A stretch of DNA of 64,000 bases from contig JACIXB010000021.1 of assembly GCA_014360685.1 (NCBI GenBank), positions 248,001-312,000 of the forward strand, given 5' to 3'. The notes beneath the pieces are model-generated. The model was not told the DNA's origin, ran no database searches, and saw only the letters and a program-made list of their open reading frames with translations. The translations under genes were made by a program, and so were the position numbers. Shown here piece by piece: positions 9,623 through 20,013 of this stretch (its first letter is position 1; the number at the start of each line of letters is the position of its first letter). Source of the DNA: Actinomycetota bacterium (GTDB taxonomy: Bacteria; Actinomycetota; Geothermincolia; Geothermincolales; RBG-13-55-18).

Positions 9623-10903
9623 CTATCTTTCCCCGTTTCCCTCCCCTCCCGCCGGTGCCGCCAGGGCCCTTCCGTCCAGCACGCCCTCCAGCCTCACCCG
9701 CAGGAGAGAACCCGGAACCGGGGCTGGGTCCAACCCCAAGGCCGCGGCCTTGATGTAATCCTCCGTGGTGCCCAGGTAGACGCTCTTTCCGCCACCCAGG
9801 GCCACCCCCTCCACCAACAGTTCGCGTTCCTCTCCCAGGTTACGCCGGATGTATTCCAACCGCCACCCCTCGGCCAGCCGGCGGAGCTCTTCCGATCTTT
9901 CCTCCGCCTCCTCGGCGTTAACTTCCGCCCTTCTCTCCCAGGCCCGGGTCCCCGGCCTGGGCGAGAACCTGAAGACGTGAACCCGGGATACGCGCGCCCT
10001 TTCCAGTACCTCCACGGTGCGCCGGAAGGCCCGCCGGTCCTCCCCCGGATATCCCACGATGACCTCCGTGGTCAAGGCCGCCCGGGGCCAGATGCGGCGC
10101 AGGCCGTCCGCCATCTCCAGGAAACGCAAGGAATCGTATCCCCTGCCCATCTCCCGCAGTATGCGGTCGTCCCCGCTTTGCAGGGGAACGTGGAGGTGGG
10201 GGCATACCCTCGGTTCCCGGGCCCACTCCTCGAGCCATTCCCAGCGCAGGTCCTCGAGCTCGATGGAGCTCAAGCGGACCCTAAATCCGCTTCCCAGCCC
10301 GAGGACCTCCCTGACCAGGTCCCCGAGGTGGCGACCCTCCTCCTTTCCATATCTTCCCAGGTTCACCCCACTCAACACCAGCTCGCGGCAGCCCTTCCCC
10401 AGGAGGCGCAAGGCGGCTTCCAGTACCTCCTCCCTGGGACGGGAACGTTCCGGGCCCCGGGCGAGGGGGACCACGCAGTAAGAACAGTTCCTCTCGCACC
10501 CGTCCTGGACCTTTATGAATCCGCGGGACCGCCCGGCCCGGTAATCCCCTGCCTCCAGCGGGGGCGGGAGCATGGCGTCTATCCTCCTGACCCAGTCGCC
10601 CTTTTCACGGTTGGGTATCACGTCCCTTACTCCCGGTATCCGGGAGAGAGCCTCCGGGTCCACCTCCGCGTAACAGCCGGCCACCACCAGGGCGCGGGCA
10701 CCCCTACGCACCAAGCCCCTGATGAGCTTGCGGCATTTGCGGTCGCTCTCCGCGGTGACCGTGCAGGTGTTCACCACGCAGAGGTCGGCCTCCGCGGGAT
10801 CGAAAACCAGCCGGTGACCCAGCCTCGCCAGGTCCATGGCCAGTTCCTCGTTCTCCGCCTGGTTCACTTTGCATCCCAGGAAGTAAAGGGCGACCTTTCC
10901 CAT
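9623..10903 (-). CDS. mtaB: tRNA (N6-threonylcarbamoyladenosine-37) methylthiotransferase MtaB
   Basis: MtaB adds a methylthio group to t6A37 in tRNAs that read ANN codons. The 426-residue protein has the N-terminal UPF0004 domain with cluster cysteines in YFLGCKVNQ (C11), VVNTCTVT (C47) and VAGCYAE, the radical-SAM motif CERNCSYC near 135-142, and a C-terminal TRAM-type domain from about 365. LGCKVNQ rather than LGCPKN separates it from RimO, which is encoded at 37159. It lies between rsmE and the HIT gene, the same order as the dnaJ-rsmE-mtaB group of Bacillus. Gaps are 51 bases before and 101 after. Confidence 0.93.
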   Translation of the reverse strand: MGKVALYFLGCKVNQAENEELAMDLARLGHRLVFDPAEADLCVVNTCTVTAESDRKCRKLIRGLVRRGARALVVAGCYAEVDPEALSRIPGVRDVIPNREKGDWVRRIDAMLPPPLEAGDYRAGRSRGFIKVQDGCERNCSYCVVPLARGPERSRPREEVLEAALRLLGKGCRELVLSGVNLGRYGKEEGRHLGDLVREVLGLGSGFRVRLSSIELEDLRWEWLEEWAREPRVCPHLHVPLQSGDDRILREMGRGYDSLRFLEMADGLRRIWPRAALTTEVIVGYPGEDRRAFRRTVEVLERARVSRVHVFRFSPRPGTRAWERRAEVNAEEAEERSEELRRLAEGWRLEYIRRNLGEERELLVEGVALGGGKSVYLGTTEDYIKAAALGLDPAPVPGSLLRVRLEGVLDGRALAAPAGGEGNGER

Positions 10904-10954
10904 GGTTTTTATCGCCTTCCATATTTCGTTCGTCGGTACCCCGGGGTCGTTTCC

Positions 10955-11671
10955 TCATAGGAGGCCGAATCGGGCCCTCGCCGCGGCGAGCATCACCGCT
11001 CCCGCGGACTCGGCACGCAGGTTGTATCTCCCCAGGGTCACGGAGACCGCGCCCGCCTCCCGGAGTCGCCGGCGCTCCATTTCCTGGAAACCTCCCTCCG
11101 GGCCCACGACAATGGCCACCTCGCCCTCGTCTCCCCCGAGGACCTCCCCGGTGCGCATCCCGCCCCTCTCGTCGGCCAGGAGGACCAATCGGGAGGCGGA
11201 CAAGCGCTCCAGGAGTCCCTCCCAGGTTAGGGGACCCTCGAGGCGGGGCAGGTAGGCCCGTCCGGCCACCCGCGAGGCGTCCAGGGCCACGCGGCGCCAC
11301 CTCTCCATCCTTCCCGTCTCCGGCAGGGGGCGCGAGCGCCGGGAGATGAAGGGTATGAACGCCCAAACCCCCAGCTCCACGCTGCGCCGCAGCGCTTCCT
11401 CCATCCTCGAGGAGGGAAGTGTGGACTGGTAGAGGATAAAGCGCGGCCTCTCCTCCTCCTCGCGTCGCCGTTCCAGGATCTCGAGCCTGGTGCGGTGTGG
11501 GGTTACCTCGGCCACCACCGCTCGACACACGGTGCCCCTCCCGTCCAAAAGAAGGGCCTCCTCGCCGCGCCTCAGGCGCAGCACCCGTCCGTGGTGATGC
11601 TCCTCTCCCTCCAGGAAAGCGCTCCCCGCGGTTTCCGAAATTCTCTGGAGGTAAAACCTGGCAATCGTCAA
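10955..11671 (-). CDS. rsmE: 16S rRNA (uracil-1498-N3)-methyltransferase
   Basis: RsmE methylates U1498 of 16S rRNA using S-adenosylmethionine. The 238 residues have an N-terminal PUA-like domain ([14 protein letters not shown]) and a SPOUT methyltransferase domain with the knot motifs VGPEGGFQ near 190 and [16 protein letters not shown] near 212. It starts with a TTG whose TTGA overlaps the dnaJ stop codon, so translation is coupled to dnaJ. It follows hrcA and dnaJ in the same transcription unit, a common arrangement. Confidence 0.94.
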   Translation of the reverse strand: MTIARFYLQRISETAGSAFLEGEEHHHGRVLRLRRGEEALLLDGRGTVCRAVVAEVTPHRTRLEILERRREEEERPRFILYQSTLPSSRMEEALRRSVELGVWAFIPFISRRSRPLPETGRMERWRRVALDASRVAGRAYLPRLEGPLTWEGLLERLSASRLVLLADERGGMRTGEVLGGDEGEVAIVVGPEGGFQEMERRRLREAGAVSVTLGRYNLRAESAGAVMLAAARARFGLL

Positions 11672-12777
11672 TGTTGGGGCCTCATCGCCTTTCTCAAGCG
11701 CTCCCGCCAGCCCTTTCCCCCGCTTCTCTCCGATTCCAGCCTCTGGAATTCCTCCAGGAGCCTCCTCTGCTCCGGCGTGAGGTCTCGGGGTACCCTCACG
11801 TCCAGCACCAGGTAGAGGTCTCCCCGGCCCCGAGAGCGCAGGCTGGGCATTCCCTTGCCGGGAAGCCTGAACACCTGGCCCGGCTGGCTGCCGGCGGGTA
11901 TGGTGAGTCTCTCCTTGCCGTCCAGGGTGGGCACCTCCACCACCGTGCCCAGGGCGGCTTCCGCCATGCCCAGTTCCACCACCGCCCGGAGGTCTTTCCC
12001 CTCCCGCTCCAGGAACTCGTGTTCCGCGAGGCGCACTTCCACGTAGAGGTCCCCCGGAGGCCCCCCCATGAACCCCGCCTCTCCCTTTCCCGGGACGCGT
12101 ATGCGGTCGCCGTCGTCGATGCCCGGGGGTATCTCCACCTCCACGGGATCCACGGCCTCCACCGTTCCCGAACCCCCACAGCGCGGGCAGGGATGGGTGT
12201 TTATCTCTCCAAGTCCACCGCAGCGCCGGCAGGTGGTGGAGGAAGTGAAGGTACCGAAGGCGCTGCGCCTGGTGTGGGTTATCCTCCCCTCACCCCCGCA
12301 TTCCGGGCAGAGGTCCAGCGCATAACCGCTCTCCACGCCGTTCCCGCCGCAGGAATCGCAGGTCATGTGTCGGGGGACCTCCACGCTCCTGGTCACGCCC
12401 CGGTAGGCTTCCTCCAGGGTCAACTCCACCACCGCCACCAGGTCGCTCCCCCGACGCGGAGCGTGAGTCGTGCGGGTTCGTCCCCTGCCGAAGAAGAGGT
12501 CGAAAAGGCCGCCGAAGGGGTCCCCGAATCCCTCGAAGCCTCTCTCGAAGACGGAGGGGATGCCGGCTGCCTCGCCGTAGAGGTCGTACCTCCTCCTCTT
12601 GGCGGGGTCCCCGAGTACCTCGTAGGCCTCGTTTATCTCCTTGAAACGCTCCGCGGCCTCGCTGTCGCCGCGGTTCACGTCGGGGTGGTAGCGGCGGGCC
12701 AGGCGCCGGTAGGCCTTCTTGATCTCCTCCTGGCCCGCGTGGCGGGAAACGCCCAGCACAGCGTAGTAGTCCTTCAT
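11668..12777 (-). CDS. dnaJ: chaperone protein DnaJ
   Basis: DnaJ is the co-chaperone that stimulates DnaK ATPase and delivers unfolded clients. The 369 residues contain a J domain (1-70, with the HPD motif in RYHPDVNRG), a Gly/Phe-rich linker at about 75-110, four zinc-finger repeats of the CxxCxGxG type ([32 protein letters not shown]) at about 138-205, and the C-terminal client domain. It lies 20 bases after hrcA. grpE and dnaK are absent here, so this is the hrcA-dnaJ arrangement known from actinobacteria. It is expected to be under HrcA control through the CIRCE operator at 13826. Confidence 0.96.
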   Translation of the reverse strand: MKDYYAVLGVSRHAGQEEIKKAYRRLARRYHPDVNRGDSEAAERFKEINEAYEVLGDPAKRRRYDLYGEAAGIPSVFERGFEGFGDPFGGLFDLFFGRGRTRTTHAPRRGSDLVAVVELTLEEAYRGVTRSVEVPRHMTCDSCGGNGVESGYALDLCPECGGEGRITHTRRSAFGTFTSSTTCRRCGGLGEINTHPCPRCGGSGTVEAVDPVEVEIPPGIDDGDRIRVPGKGEAGFMGGPPGDLYVEVRLAEHEFLEREGKDLRAVVELGMAEAALGTVVEVPTLDGKERLTIPAGSQPGQVFRLPGKGMPSLRSRGRGDLYLVLDVRVPRDLTPEQRRLLEEFQRLESERSGGKGWRERLRKAMRPQH

Positions 12778-12797
12778 GCTATCCGCGCTTCACCCCC

Positions 12798-13826
12798 TCA
12801 ACCCCTCAGCATCTCCAGGGTGCGGCTGAGGGATTTGGCGATGAAGTCCACGGTGGGGATCACCCTGGCGTAGTCCATGCGGGTGGGGCCCAGGACGCTG
12901 ACCGTCCCCATGGTTTCCTCGCCCACCGCGTAGGGGGTGGCCACCAGGCTGAAGTACTGCAGCTCCTTGAAGACGTTCTCATCCCCGATGCGCACGGTGA
13001 GCTCCTTGGCCCGGATGACCTCCCCGAGAAGGTTGAGGAGGAAATACTGCTCCTCGAAGTGGCGGAGCATGCTCTCTATGCGGCTTTTGCCCTCCTCGTC
13101 CAGGTAGCGGAGCAGGTTGGTGGTCCCGCCCACGTATATCTTCTCGTACTGTTCCTGGGTGAGGATATCCCTTATGGCCTCCACCACCCTCTCGGCCAGG
13201 TGCACCGCCCTGGGGTCGCGCATGCCCCTGGTGATGCGGAATTCCTGCAGATCCTCGAAACCCTTACCCTGCAGGCGGCGGTTGAGGTAACCCTGCACCG
13301 CGTCCAGGTCCACCTCCCGTTCCTGGGACTCCAGGTCCAGGAGCTTCTTCTCCACCCGACCGGTGTCGGTGATGATCACCAGGAGAACGGCCTCCCCGGC
13401 AAGGGGAACCAGGTCGACGTGCTTGATGAGGTTGCGGCGGAGGGTGGGGGCTATGACCATGGCCGCCGTGCTGGTCAGGCGGGAGAGCAGGTTGGTGGTC
13501 TCCTGAAGCAGGTCCTCGAGCTCCTTGGTCTTGCTGGAGAAGAGGGTGAGGATGGCTTCCTTCTCCTCCTCCCGCAGGCGGGTGCGCCCGATGAGGGAGT
13601 CCACGTAGAACCGGTATCCAAGGGGAGTGGGGACCCTCCCCGCGGAGACGTGCGGCTGGTAAAGGTAGCCCATCCCCTCCAGCTTACTCAACTCGTTGCG
13701 GATGGTGGCCGGGCTGATGCCCAGGTTCAGGCTCTCCGCCAGGGACTTGGAACCCACCGGGACTCCGGTCATTATGTATTTGTATACTACCGCCTTGAGT
13801 ATCTTCTGTTGCCTCTTGTCCAGCAT
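12798..13826 (-). CDS. hrcA: heat-inducible transcription repressor HrcA
   Basis: HrcA binds CIRCE operators and represses heat-shock genes. The 342-residue product starts MLDKRQQKILKAVVYKYI with the N-terminal winged helix (SPATIRNELSKLE near 50-62) and the typical YQPHVSAGRVPT turn, then the GAF-like dimer domain. I chose the ATG at 13826 because the homologous N-terminus begins there and GGGAGGAG lies 7 bases upstream; the frame stays open to 13856 but that would run through the operator. The start codon overlaps the CIRCE inverted repeat, so HrcA should repress its own operon. Confidence 0.96.
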   Translation of the reverse strand: MLDKRQQKILKAVVYKYIMTGVPVGSKSLAESLNLGISPATIRNELSKLEGMGYLYQPHVSAGRVPTPLGYRFYVDSLIGRTRLREEEKEAILTLFSSKTKELEDLLQETTNLLSRLTSTAAMVIAPTLRRNLIKHVDLVPLAGEAVLLVIITDTGRVEKKLLDLESQEREVDLDAVQGYLNRRLQGKGFEDLQEFRITRGMRDPRAVHLAERVVEAIRDILTQEQYEKIYVGGTTNLLRYLDEEGKSRIESMLRHFEEQYFLLNLLGEVIRAKELTVRIGDENVFKELQYFSLVATPYAVGEETMGTVSVLGPTRMDYARVIPTVDFIAKSLSRTLEMLRG

Positions 13827-13852
13827 TAGCACTCTCCTCCCTTGAGTGCTAC
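13826..13852 (-). promoter_or_regulatory. CIRCE operator (HrcA binding site)
   Basis: On the plus strand the left arm TTAGCACTC is at 13826-13834, nine bases follow, and the right arm GAGTGCTAC is at 13844-13852. The consensus is TTAGCACTC-N9-GAGTGCTAA, so 17 of 18 arm bases match. The operator overlaps the hrcA start codon, and the hrcA ribosome site lies in the 9-base loop. It should control hrcA, dnaJ and probably the downstream genes. Confidence 0.95.
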
Positions 13853-13887
13853 TCAATAAATAAGTTACCCGCAGCGGAGACCGCCCG

Positions 13888-14991
13888 TCAAGCGCACAGG
13901 AGCTCGGCGATGACCGCGTTGGAGAGCAGCATCCCCTTCGCCGTGAGGGCCACGCGTCCCCGCTCCCGTCGCAGGAGGCCCAGACATTCCATCTCCTCCG
14001 CCTTGTGGCATGCCCCCAGGAGACGGTGCGGCACGCCCAGCGAGGTGCGTAGCCCGAGCATCACCCTCTCCTCGCGCACTTCCGCACCTTCCAAGCGCCG
14101 TTCCTCCACCACGGGAAGCCTCCCCCTCCCCAGGTCCTTTATGTACCCCAGGACGCTTTCCCGGTTCCGCAATCGGCGGCCCCTCCATAGGGAATGTGCT
14201 GCCGCCCCCACGCCCAGGTACTCCTCGCGCCTCCAGTAGGCCAGATTGTGCCGGCACTCGTGCCCCGGGAGGCAGAAATTGGATATCTCGTAGTGCAGGT
14301 ATCCCTGCCCCTCCAGGAACTCCACCGCCTCCAGGTATTCTTCCGCCGCCGCGTCCTCGTCGGGCGGGGGCACCTCGCCGCGGCCGACGGCTTTCCCCAG
14401 GGGCGTGCCGGGGTAAACGGTGAGGGCGTAGAGGCTCAGGTGCTGCGGCCGGAGCTCGAGGGCCGTTTCCAGGTCACGGCGCAAATTCCCGTCCCAGCCG
14501 GGAGGAAGGCCGTAGAGAAGGTCCAGGGAGAGGGAAGGGATGCCAGCCCGGCGCGCCTCCCTCGCCGCCCTCTTCACGTCCACGGAATCGTGCAGCCTTC
14601 CCAGCCGTCGCAGGCAGCGGTCATCGAATGACTGCGCCCCTATGCTGACCCGCCTCACGCCCGCCAGGCAGGCCTCCCGGTAGTCTTCTTCCCTCCAGGT
14701 GGCGGGATTGACCTCCACGCTTATCTCCGCCTCCCGACGGTAACCGTAAAGACGTCCCACCAGGGACACCAACTCTCCCACCTCCCTACCGGAAAGGGTG
14801 GAAGGGGTGCCGCCGCCCAGGTACAGGGAGCGCAATCCCCCCTTCCTCCCCGGCCCCCCGGCGCGTATTTCCAGCTCCCTCCTCAGGGCGGAGGCATAGG
14901 CGCGCATGAGGCGCGGTTGGGCGGTACGGGCGGTGAAATCGCAGTACGTGCAGCGGCGTAGGCAGAAAGGCCAGTGGATATAGAGCCTCAC
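13888..14991 (-). CDS. hemW: HemW-type heme chaperone (radical SAM, HemN-like)
   Basis: HemW binds heme and a 4Fe-4S cluster and is thought to insert heme into respiratory enzymes; it is not the coproporphyrinogen oxidase HemN. The 367-residue product starts [10 protein letters not shown] with the cluster motif C10-x3-C14-x2-C17, then [13 protein letters not shown] and SIGAQSFD, all typical of the family. The GTG start at 14991 overlaps the lepA stop as GTGA, so translation is coupled. The order lepA-hemW-hrcA-dnaJ is common in Gram-positive bacteria. The N-terminal Cys pattern CxxxCxxC without a fourth Cys favours HemW. Confidence 0.92.
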   Translation of the reverse strand: MRLYIHWPFCLRRCTYCDFTARTAQPRLMRAYASALRRELEIRAGGPGRKGGLRSLYLGGGTPSTLSGREVGELVSLVGRLYGYRREAEISVEVNPATWREEDYREACLAGVRRVSIGAQSFDDRCLRRLGRLHDSVDVKRAAREARRAGIPSLSLDLLYGLPPGWDGNLRRDLETALELRPQHLSLYALTVYPGTPLGKAVGRGEVPPPDEDAAAEEYLEAVEFLEGQGYLHYEISNFCLPGHECRHNLAYWRREEYLGVGAAAHSLWRGRRLRNRESVLGYIKDLGRGRLPVVEERRLEGAEVREERVMLGLRTSLGVPHRLLGACHKAEEMECLGLLRRERGRVALTAKGMLLSNAVIAELLCA

Positions 14992-16802
14992 CTGGTTTTC
15001 CCCTCCCCTCCCACGCGCAGGGCGGAGATGAAGGCCTCCTGGGGGATCTCCACCTTCCCCACCATCTTCATCCTCTTCTTGCCCTCCTTCTGTTTCTCCA
15101 GGAGCTTCTTCTTCCGTGTCACGTCCCCCCCGTAGCACTTGGCCAGGACGTCCTTGCGACGGGCCTTGATGGTCTCCCGGGCCACCACCCGGCTACCCAC
15201 CGCCGCCTGGACGGGAACGTCGAAAAGCTGCCTGGGGATGAGTTCCCGCAGCCTGGAGACCACCCGCTTCCCGTGCTCGTGGGCTCGACCCCTCTCCACG
15301 ATGGAGGAGAGAGCGTCCACCGGTTCCCCGTGGATGAGGATATCCAGTCTCACCAGGTCCCCGGGAAGGAAACCAAGGTGCTCGTAGTCCAGGGAGGCGT
15401 ACCCGCGGCTGCGCGACTTCAGCTGGTCGTAGAAGTCCACCACCATCTCCGCCAGGGGCAGGCGGCAGCGGAGCTCCACCCGGCGTCCGGAGAGGTATGT
15501 CATATCCTGGTATATGCCCCTCCGCTCCTTGACCAGCTCCAGAACCGGGCCCACGTAGTCCGGGGGCAGGAGTATGGTGGCCTGCACGTAGGGCTCGCGT
15601 ATTTCGCGCACCACGGCCATGTCCGGCAGGTCGGAGGGGTTGTTGATGTAGACCACCTCTCCGTTCCTCTTTTCCACCTCGTAGACCACGTTGGGGGCGG
15701 TGATCACCAGGTTCAGCCCGTACTCCCTCTCCAGGCGCTCCTGCACGATCTCCATGTGCAGAAGCCCCAAGAAACCGCAGCGAAAGCCGAAACCCAGGGC
15801 CTTGGAGTTCTCCCGGGAGAAGGTGAGGGAGGCGTCGTTGAGTTTGAGCTTCCGTAGGGCATCTTCCAGTTCCTGGAAGTCATCCGAATCCACTGGATAG
15901 ATGCCGGCGAAGACCATGGGCTTGGGTTCCCGGTAGCCGGGAAGGGGCTCCGCGGCGGGCCGGTCGTGTCCGGTGACCGTGTCCCCTACCTTGATGCGGC
16001 TCACGTCCTTTATCCCGGTGATGATGTATCCCACGTCCCCGGCCTCCAGTTCCCGGCAGGAGGTCATGTCCGGGGAGAAATAACCCACCTCGTCCACCTC
16101 GGCTCGGGTCCCGGAGGCCATGAACAGTACGCGGTCCCCCCTGCCCACCTTTCCCTCCACCACCCGGATGAAGGCCACCACCCCCCGGTAGGTATCGTAG
16201 GAGGAATCGAAGACCAGGGCCCGCAGGGGCAGTAGGGTGTTCCCTCCCGGTGGGGGGACCTCCTCCACGATCCTCCGCAGGAGGGCCTCCACCCCCTCAC
16301 CGGTCTTGGCGGAAACGCCCGTGACCTCGGCGGGATCGACGCCCAGGAGGTCGGCCAGCTCCATGGTAGTTCCTTCCACGTCCGCCGCGGGAAGGTCGAT
16401 TTTGTTCACCACGGGAATGACGGCCAACCCGGCCTCCACGGCCAGGTAGGCGTTACCCACCGTCTGCGCTTCCACCCCCTGGGCGGCGTCCACCAGGAGG
16501 ACGGCCCCCTCGCAGGCCGCCAGGCTGCGGGAGACCTCGTAGGAGAAGTCCACGTGACCCGGGGTGTCGATCAGGTTCAGCCGGTAAGTTTCTCCGTTTC
16601 GCGGCGACCATTCCATGCGCACGGCCTGGGCTTTGATGGTGATGCCCCGTTCCCGTTCCAGATCCATGCGGTCCAGGTACTGATCGGCCATTTTCTGCCG
16701 GGGCACGGTCTCCGTGATCTCCAGGAACCTGTCCGCCAGGGTGGATTTACCGTGGTCGATGTGGGCTATGATACAGAAGTTCCTTATCCTTTCCCTGTCC
16801 AT
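14988..16802 (-). CDS. lepA: elongation factor 4 (LepA), back-translocating GTPase
   Basis: LepA is a ribosomal GTPase acting in translation or 30S biogenesis. The 604 residues match the family length. G1 is AHIDHGKST at 13-21, G3 is DTPGHVDF and G4 is NKID; the LepA-specific C-terminal domain ends with the basic segment [26 protein letters not shown]. The ATG at 16802 fits the family start. I see no Shine-Dalgarno sequence before it, and a TATAAT 18 bases upstream suggests a very short leader. hemW follows with a 4-base overlap. Confidence 0.97.
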   Translation of the reverse strand: MDRERIRNFCIIAHIDHGKSTLADRFLEITETVPRQKMADQYLDRMDLERERGITIKAQAVRMEWSPRNGETYRLNLIDTPGHVDFSYEVSRSLAACEGAVLLVDAAQGVEAQTVGNAYLAVEAGLAVIPVVNKIDLPAADVEGTTMELADLLGVDPAEVTGVSAKTGEGVEALLRRIVEEVPPPGGNTLLPLRALVFDSSYDTYRGVVAFIRVVEGKVGRGDRVLFMASGTRAEVDEVGYFSPDMTSCRELEAGDVGYIITGIKDVSRIKVGDTVTGHDRPAAEPLPGYREPKPMVFAGIYPVDSDDFQELEDALRKLKLNDASLTFSRENSKALGFGFRCGFLGLLHMEIVQERLEREYGLNLVITAPNVVYEVEKRNGEVVYINNPSDLPDMAVVREIREPYVQATILLPPDYVGPVLELVKERRGIYQDMTYLSGRRVELRCRLPLAEMVVDFYDQLKSRSRGYASLDYEHLGFLPGDLVRLDILIHGEPVDALSSIVERGRAHEHGKRVVSRLRELIPRQLFDVPVQAAVGSRVVARETIKARRKDVLAKCYGGDVTRKKKLLEKQKEGKKRMKMVGKVEIPQEAFISALRVGGEGKTR

Positions 16803-16820
16803 GTCTTTAACACCGAGGTA

Positions 16821-16826
16821 ATTATA
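16821..16826 (-). promoter_or_regulatory. candidate -10 element of the lepA-hemW operon
   Basis: A perfect TATAAT lies on the minus strand with its 3' base at 16821. The start site would be near 16814, leaving about 12 leader bases before the lepA ATG. The -35 region is GC-rich and poor. Together with the lack of an SD sequence this hints at a nearly leaderless transcript. Confidence 0.4.
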
Positions 16827-17135
16827 GCAGCCGGGTCGCGGGGGCCGCGCGGCGCGTTAATTCCCGGCTTCCCGGCGGCATGCCCTTCCGGCATCGCCGG
16901 CTCGTGCCTTCCCTCCAGGAACATCCGCGGGCCGCCGTCGGCCGTCTCTTTTCGGTTCCACGCTCCTGGGATCCTGCCGCCTCACCCCTTTCGCCGGTGC
17001 TGGTCGCCCTGACGGATGGCAAACCCGGCATGCTGCCGCCATCCTTGAGCCTGGGGACTTCGGCCGTGGCTGCCTCTCGGTCCCCGGGGGCCTGCCTCCA
17101 AGCCGCGGTGACGGGAACCCCGAACACGCCTCCCT
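16827..17135. other. divergent intergenic region between lepA and rpsT, no gene seen
   Basis: The 309 bases between the lepA and rpsT promoters are GC-rich. All frames give only proline- and arginine-rich open stretches without family signatures. I see no structured RNA. Confidence 0.5.
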
Positions 17136-17163
17136 TTGCCGTGAAACCAGGTTATGTTAAAAT
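17136..17163 (+). promoter_or_regulatory. rpsT promoter
   Basis: TTGCCG at 17136-17141, a 16-base spacer and TAAAAT at 17158-17163 match the house-keeping sigma factor pattern. Transcription would start near 17170, giving a leader of about 25 bases that contains the rpsT ribosome site AGGAGG. Confidence 0.65.
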
Positions 17164-17194
17164 GGGCGCTGTTTGAGGAAAGGAGGAATGGCCC

Positions 17195-17476
17195 TTGCCC
17201 AACATCAAGCAGCAGGAGAAGCGCATGCGACAGGCCGCCAAGCGCCGCATGCGCAACCGTTCCCGCAAGTCGGAGATCAAGACCTACATCCGCAAGTTCG
17301 AGGCCGCCCTGCAGCGCGGCGACCGGGAGGAAAGCGAGATTTACCTCAGGAAGGCGGTCAAGGCACTGGACAAGGCGGCCGGGGACGGTATCATCCACAA
17401 GAACAACGCCGCCAACCGCAAGTCGCGCATAATGCGCAAGTACAACCGCGCTTTCCTCGGCCAGGCGGAGGCCTGA
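17195..17476 (+). CDS. rpsT: 30S ribosomal protein S20
   Basis: S20 is a primary 16S rRNA binding protein. The 93 residues begin PNIKQQEKRMRQAAKRR after the start and contain KSEIKTYIRKF and HKNNAANRKSRI, typical of S20. The start is TTG at 17195 with AGGAGG 8 bases upstream; no ATG fits. An unusual start codon is known for rpsT in E. coli, where it is UUG and linked to autoregulation, so a TTG here may have the same meaning. It stands alone on the plus strand, convergent with pheT. Confidence 0.96.
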   Translation: MPNIKQQEKRMRQAAKRRMRNRSRKSEIKTYIRKFEAALQRGDREESEIYLRKAVKALDKAAGDGIIHKNNAANRKSRIMRKYNRAFLGQAEA

Positions 17477-17478
17477 GG

Positions 17479-17505
17479 ACCGTCCCGGCGCGGGCGCCGG
17501 TCACT
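17479..17505 (+). terminator. possible rpsT terminator hairpin
   Basis: Directly after the rpsT stop, GACCG pairs with CGGTC around an inner GGCGC/GCGCC stem. Only a weak pyrimidine stretch (ACTTCTTC) follows. It lies between two convergent genes, where a terminator is expected, but the T-run is poor. Confidence 0.35.
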
Positions 17506-17513
17506 TCTTCGCA

Positions 17514-20000
17514 TCAGCGCAGGCGGGCTCCCAGCTTCTCTCCCAGAGCCCTGACGATGCCTTCCACCGCCCGTCGCGCCTCCTCGTCGCGCAGTGTCCT
17601 GTCCAGGGCGTAGAAGACCAGGTTGTAGGCCAGGCTCTTCTCCCCCTCGGCCAGTTGTCCACCCCGGTAGAGGTCGAAGAGCCGCACCTCGCGCAGCAAC
17701 TCCCCCCCGGCTTCCCGGATGACTCCCTCCACTTCCCAGGCCTCGACCTCCTCCCGCACCACCACCGCCAGGTCCACGTTCACGGCCGGGAATCGAGGGA
17801 TCTCCCGGTAGGGGGGCACCTCCCGCGCCGCCTTTACCAGCGTGCAGACGTCCAATTCCATGATCTCCGCACCGCCCGGTAGGTCCAGGGCCTCCGCCAC
17901 CCGGGGGTGGAGGGTTCCCAAGAACCCCGCCTCCTCACCGTTCAGGAGTACCTTTGCGCTTCTGCCCGGGTGCAGGAAGGGGTACTCTTCCCTCCGCAGG
18001 GAGCAGTCCTCCACGTGCAGGGCCCGGGCGAGGGTCTCGAGTATTCCCTTCAGGACGAAGAAATCCGCCTCCACCGCTTCCTGGTCCCATCCCTTGGGCA
18101 CCCACCTTCCGCACACCAGGCATCCCAGGAGCAGCGGCTCGTGGGGCAAGTCTCCCTCCCCCAGCGGCAAAAAGACCCTGCCCATCTCGAATATATGTAC
18201 GTCCGGAATGCGCCGGTTGATGTTGAAGCGCGCCGCCTCCAGCAACCCGGGGATGAGCGTGGGCCGCATCACCGAGGCCTCCTCGCTGAGAGGATTGCGC
18301 AGGCGCAGCGGCCTTTCCGGGAGGAGTTTTCCACCCGGGTCGAGGAGGTCCATCCACCAGGAAGGGATGAAGGCCCAGGTGATGGCCTCGTGCAGCCCAC
18401 AGCCCACCATCACCCGGGCTATCTCCCGGCGCAACCCCTGCTCCCGGGTGAGAAAACCCACGTTGTTTGAGGTCCGAGGAAGGGTGGCGGGAATCCGATG
18501 ATAACCGTAGACGCGGGCCAGCTCCTCCACCAGGTCTATCTCCCTCTCCAGGTCCGGCCGGAAGGTGGGGACCTTCACCCGGAGGACCTCCCCATCGCCC
18601 TCCCCCCCGGCAACCACCCGCGGGGGGGCGGATCCTTCCCCGACAACATCCGCAGGGGATTCCCCGCCCATTACGGCGGGGGAAACCTCCATCTCCAGGG
18701 ACTCGAGCATGCCGCGGGCCTCGGACGCGGAAAGGGTTATCCCGATCAGCCTCGCGGCCCTCTCCACCCTCAAGCTCAGTTCCCGCGGGAGGAGGACCTC
18801 CGGCTTTGCCACCACGTCCACCGCCCCCCGTCGGACCCTCCCCCCGGCCGTTTCCCTGATGAGGAAAGCGGCGCGGTCGGCGGCGAAAAGGCACCCCGCG
18901 GGATCCACCCCCCTCTCGAATCGGTAGGAGGCCTCCGAGGAGAGATCGTGCCTGCGGGAGGTGAGCATGATCCCCGGGGCGCTGAAATGCGCCGATTCCA
19001 GGAGCACCTTGACCGTGCCCGGATTCACCTCCGTGTTCTCGCCGCCCATCACTCCGGCCAGGGCCACGGGTCCGCCGGGGTCGCAGATGAGCAGGTCATC
19101 GGGATGGAGATCCCTCTCCACCCCGTCGAGGGTGGTGAGGCGCTCTCCGTCCCGCCTGCAGCGGACGATTATGTGCCCATCCCGCAGGAGGTGGAAGTCG
19201 AAGGCGTGCAGCGGCTGCCCCAGCTCGAGCATCACGTAATTGGTCACGTCCACCACGTTGTTTATGGGACGCATCCCGGCGGCGCGCAGGCGGTTCCTCA
19301 ACCACCAGGGCGAGGGTCCGATGCTCACTCCCTCGATCAAGCGGGCCACGTAACGGGGGCATCTGTCCGCCTCCAATATCTCCACCTTCACCTCCGAAGC
19401 GGCCGGCTCGCCCTCCTCCAACAGTTCGAACCGCGGACGGCGGACGCGGCGCCCGGTCAGCGCGGCCACTTCCCGAGCCACCCCCAGCACGCTAAGGCAG
19501 TCGGGCCGGTTGGGAGTGATCTCCAGGACCAGGACGGTGTCCTCCGCCTCCAGGGCTTCCGCGAGGTCCATTCCCGGCTGGAGGGCCTCATCGAGTTCCA
19601 TGATCCCGGCCGCGTCGTCGGATATCCCCAGCTCCCTCTCCGAGAGGAGCATGCCCGAGGAGACCACCCCCCGTATTTCCGCTTCCCCGATGTTCCTGCC
19701 GTCGGGGAGTTTGCTTCCCGGGAGGGCCACCGGGGAAACCATCCCCGGGCGCACGTTGGGGGCTCCGCAGACTATGTCCCTGGCGGCGCCGCCCACGTCC
19801 ACCCGGCAAACGCTGAGGCGGTCGGCGGAGGGGTGGGGCGAGACCTCCAGGATCCTCCCCACCACGCATCCCCTCCACTCCCCACCCACCTTCTCAACCC
19901 CCTCCACGGAGGTGCCGGACGCGGTGAGGAGCTCCGCCAGCTCCCCGGGGTCCAAAGACAGGTCCACGTATTCCGAGAGCCATTTCAACGGTACGCGCAT
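17514..20000 (-). CDS. pheT: phenylalanyl-tRNA synthetase beta subunit
   Basis: PheT forms the alpha2-beta2 enzyme that charges tRNA-Phe. The 828 residues show the EMAP/tRNA-binding domain at about 40-155 ([20 protein letters not shown]), the B3/4 editing domain at about 210-390, B5 at about 400-500, the inactive core, and the C-terminal anticodon-binding FDX-ACB domain at about 735-828 ([13 protein letters not shown]). A Gly/Ala-rich insertion of about 30 residues lies near 440-475 inside the B5 region. It follows pheS after 13 bases and is the last gene of its transcription unit, convergent with rpsT. Confidence 0.97.
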   Translation of the reverse strand: MRVPLKWLSEYVDLSLDPGELAELLTASGTSVEGVEKVGGEWRGCVVGRILEVSPHPSADRLSVCRVDVGGAARDIVCGAPNVRPGMVSPVALPGSKLPDGRNIGEAEIRGVVSSGMLLSERELGISDDAAGIMELDEALQPGMDLAEALEAEDTVLVLEITPNRPDCLSVLGVAREVAALTGRRVRRPRFELLEEGEPAASEVKVEILEADRCPRYVARLIEGVSIGPSPWWLRNRLRAAGMRPINNVVDVTNYVMLELGQPLHAFDFHLLRDGHIIVRCRRDGERLTTLDGVERDLHPDDLLICDPGGPVALAGVMGGENTEVNPGTVKVLLESAHFSAPGIMLTSRRHDLSSEASYRFERGVDPAGCLFAADRAAFLIRETAGGRVRRGAVDVVAKPEVLLPRELSLRVERAARLIGITLSASEARGMLESLEMEVSPAVMGGESPADVVGEGSAPPRVVAGGEGDGEVLRVKVPTFRPDLEREIDLVEELARVYGYHRIPATLPRTSNNVGFLTREQGLRREIARVMVGCGLHEAITWAFIPSWWMDLLDPGGKLLPERPLRLRNPLSEEASVMRPTLIPGLLEAARFNINRRIPDVHIFEMGRVFLPLGEGDLPHEPLLLGCLVCGRWVPKGWDQEAVEADFFVLKGILETLARALHVEDCSLRREEYPFLHPGRSAKVLLNGEEAGFLGTLHPRVAEALDLPGGAEIMELDVCTLVKAAREVPPYREIPRFPAVNVDLAVVVREEVEAWEVEGVIREAGGELLREVRLFDLYRGGQLAEGEKSLAYNLVFYALDRTLRDEEARRAVEGIVRALGEKLGARLR

Positions 20001-20013
20001 CCCTCTCCACCCC

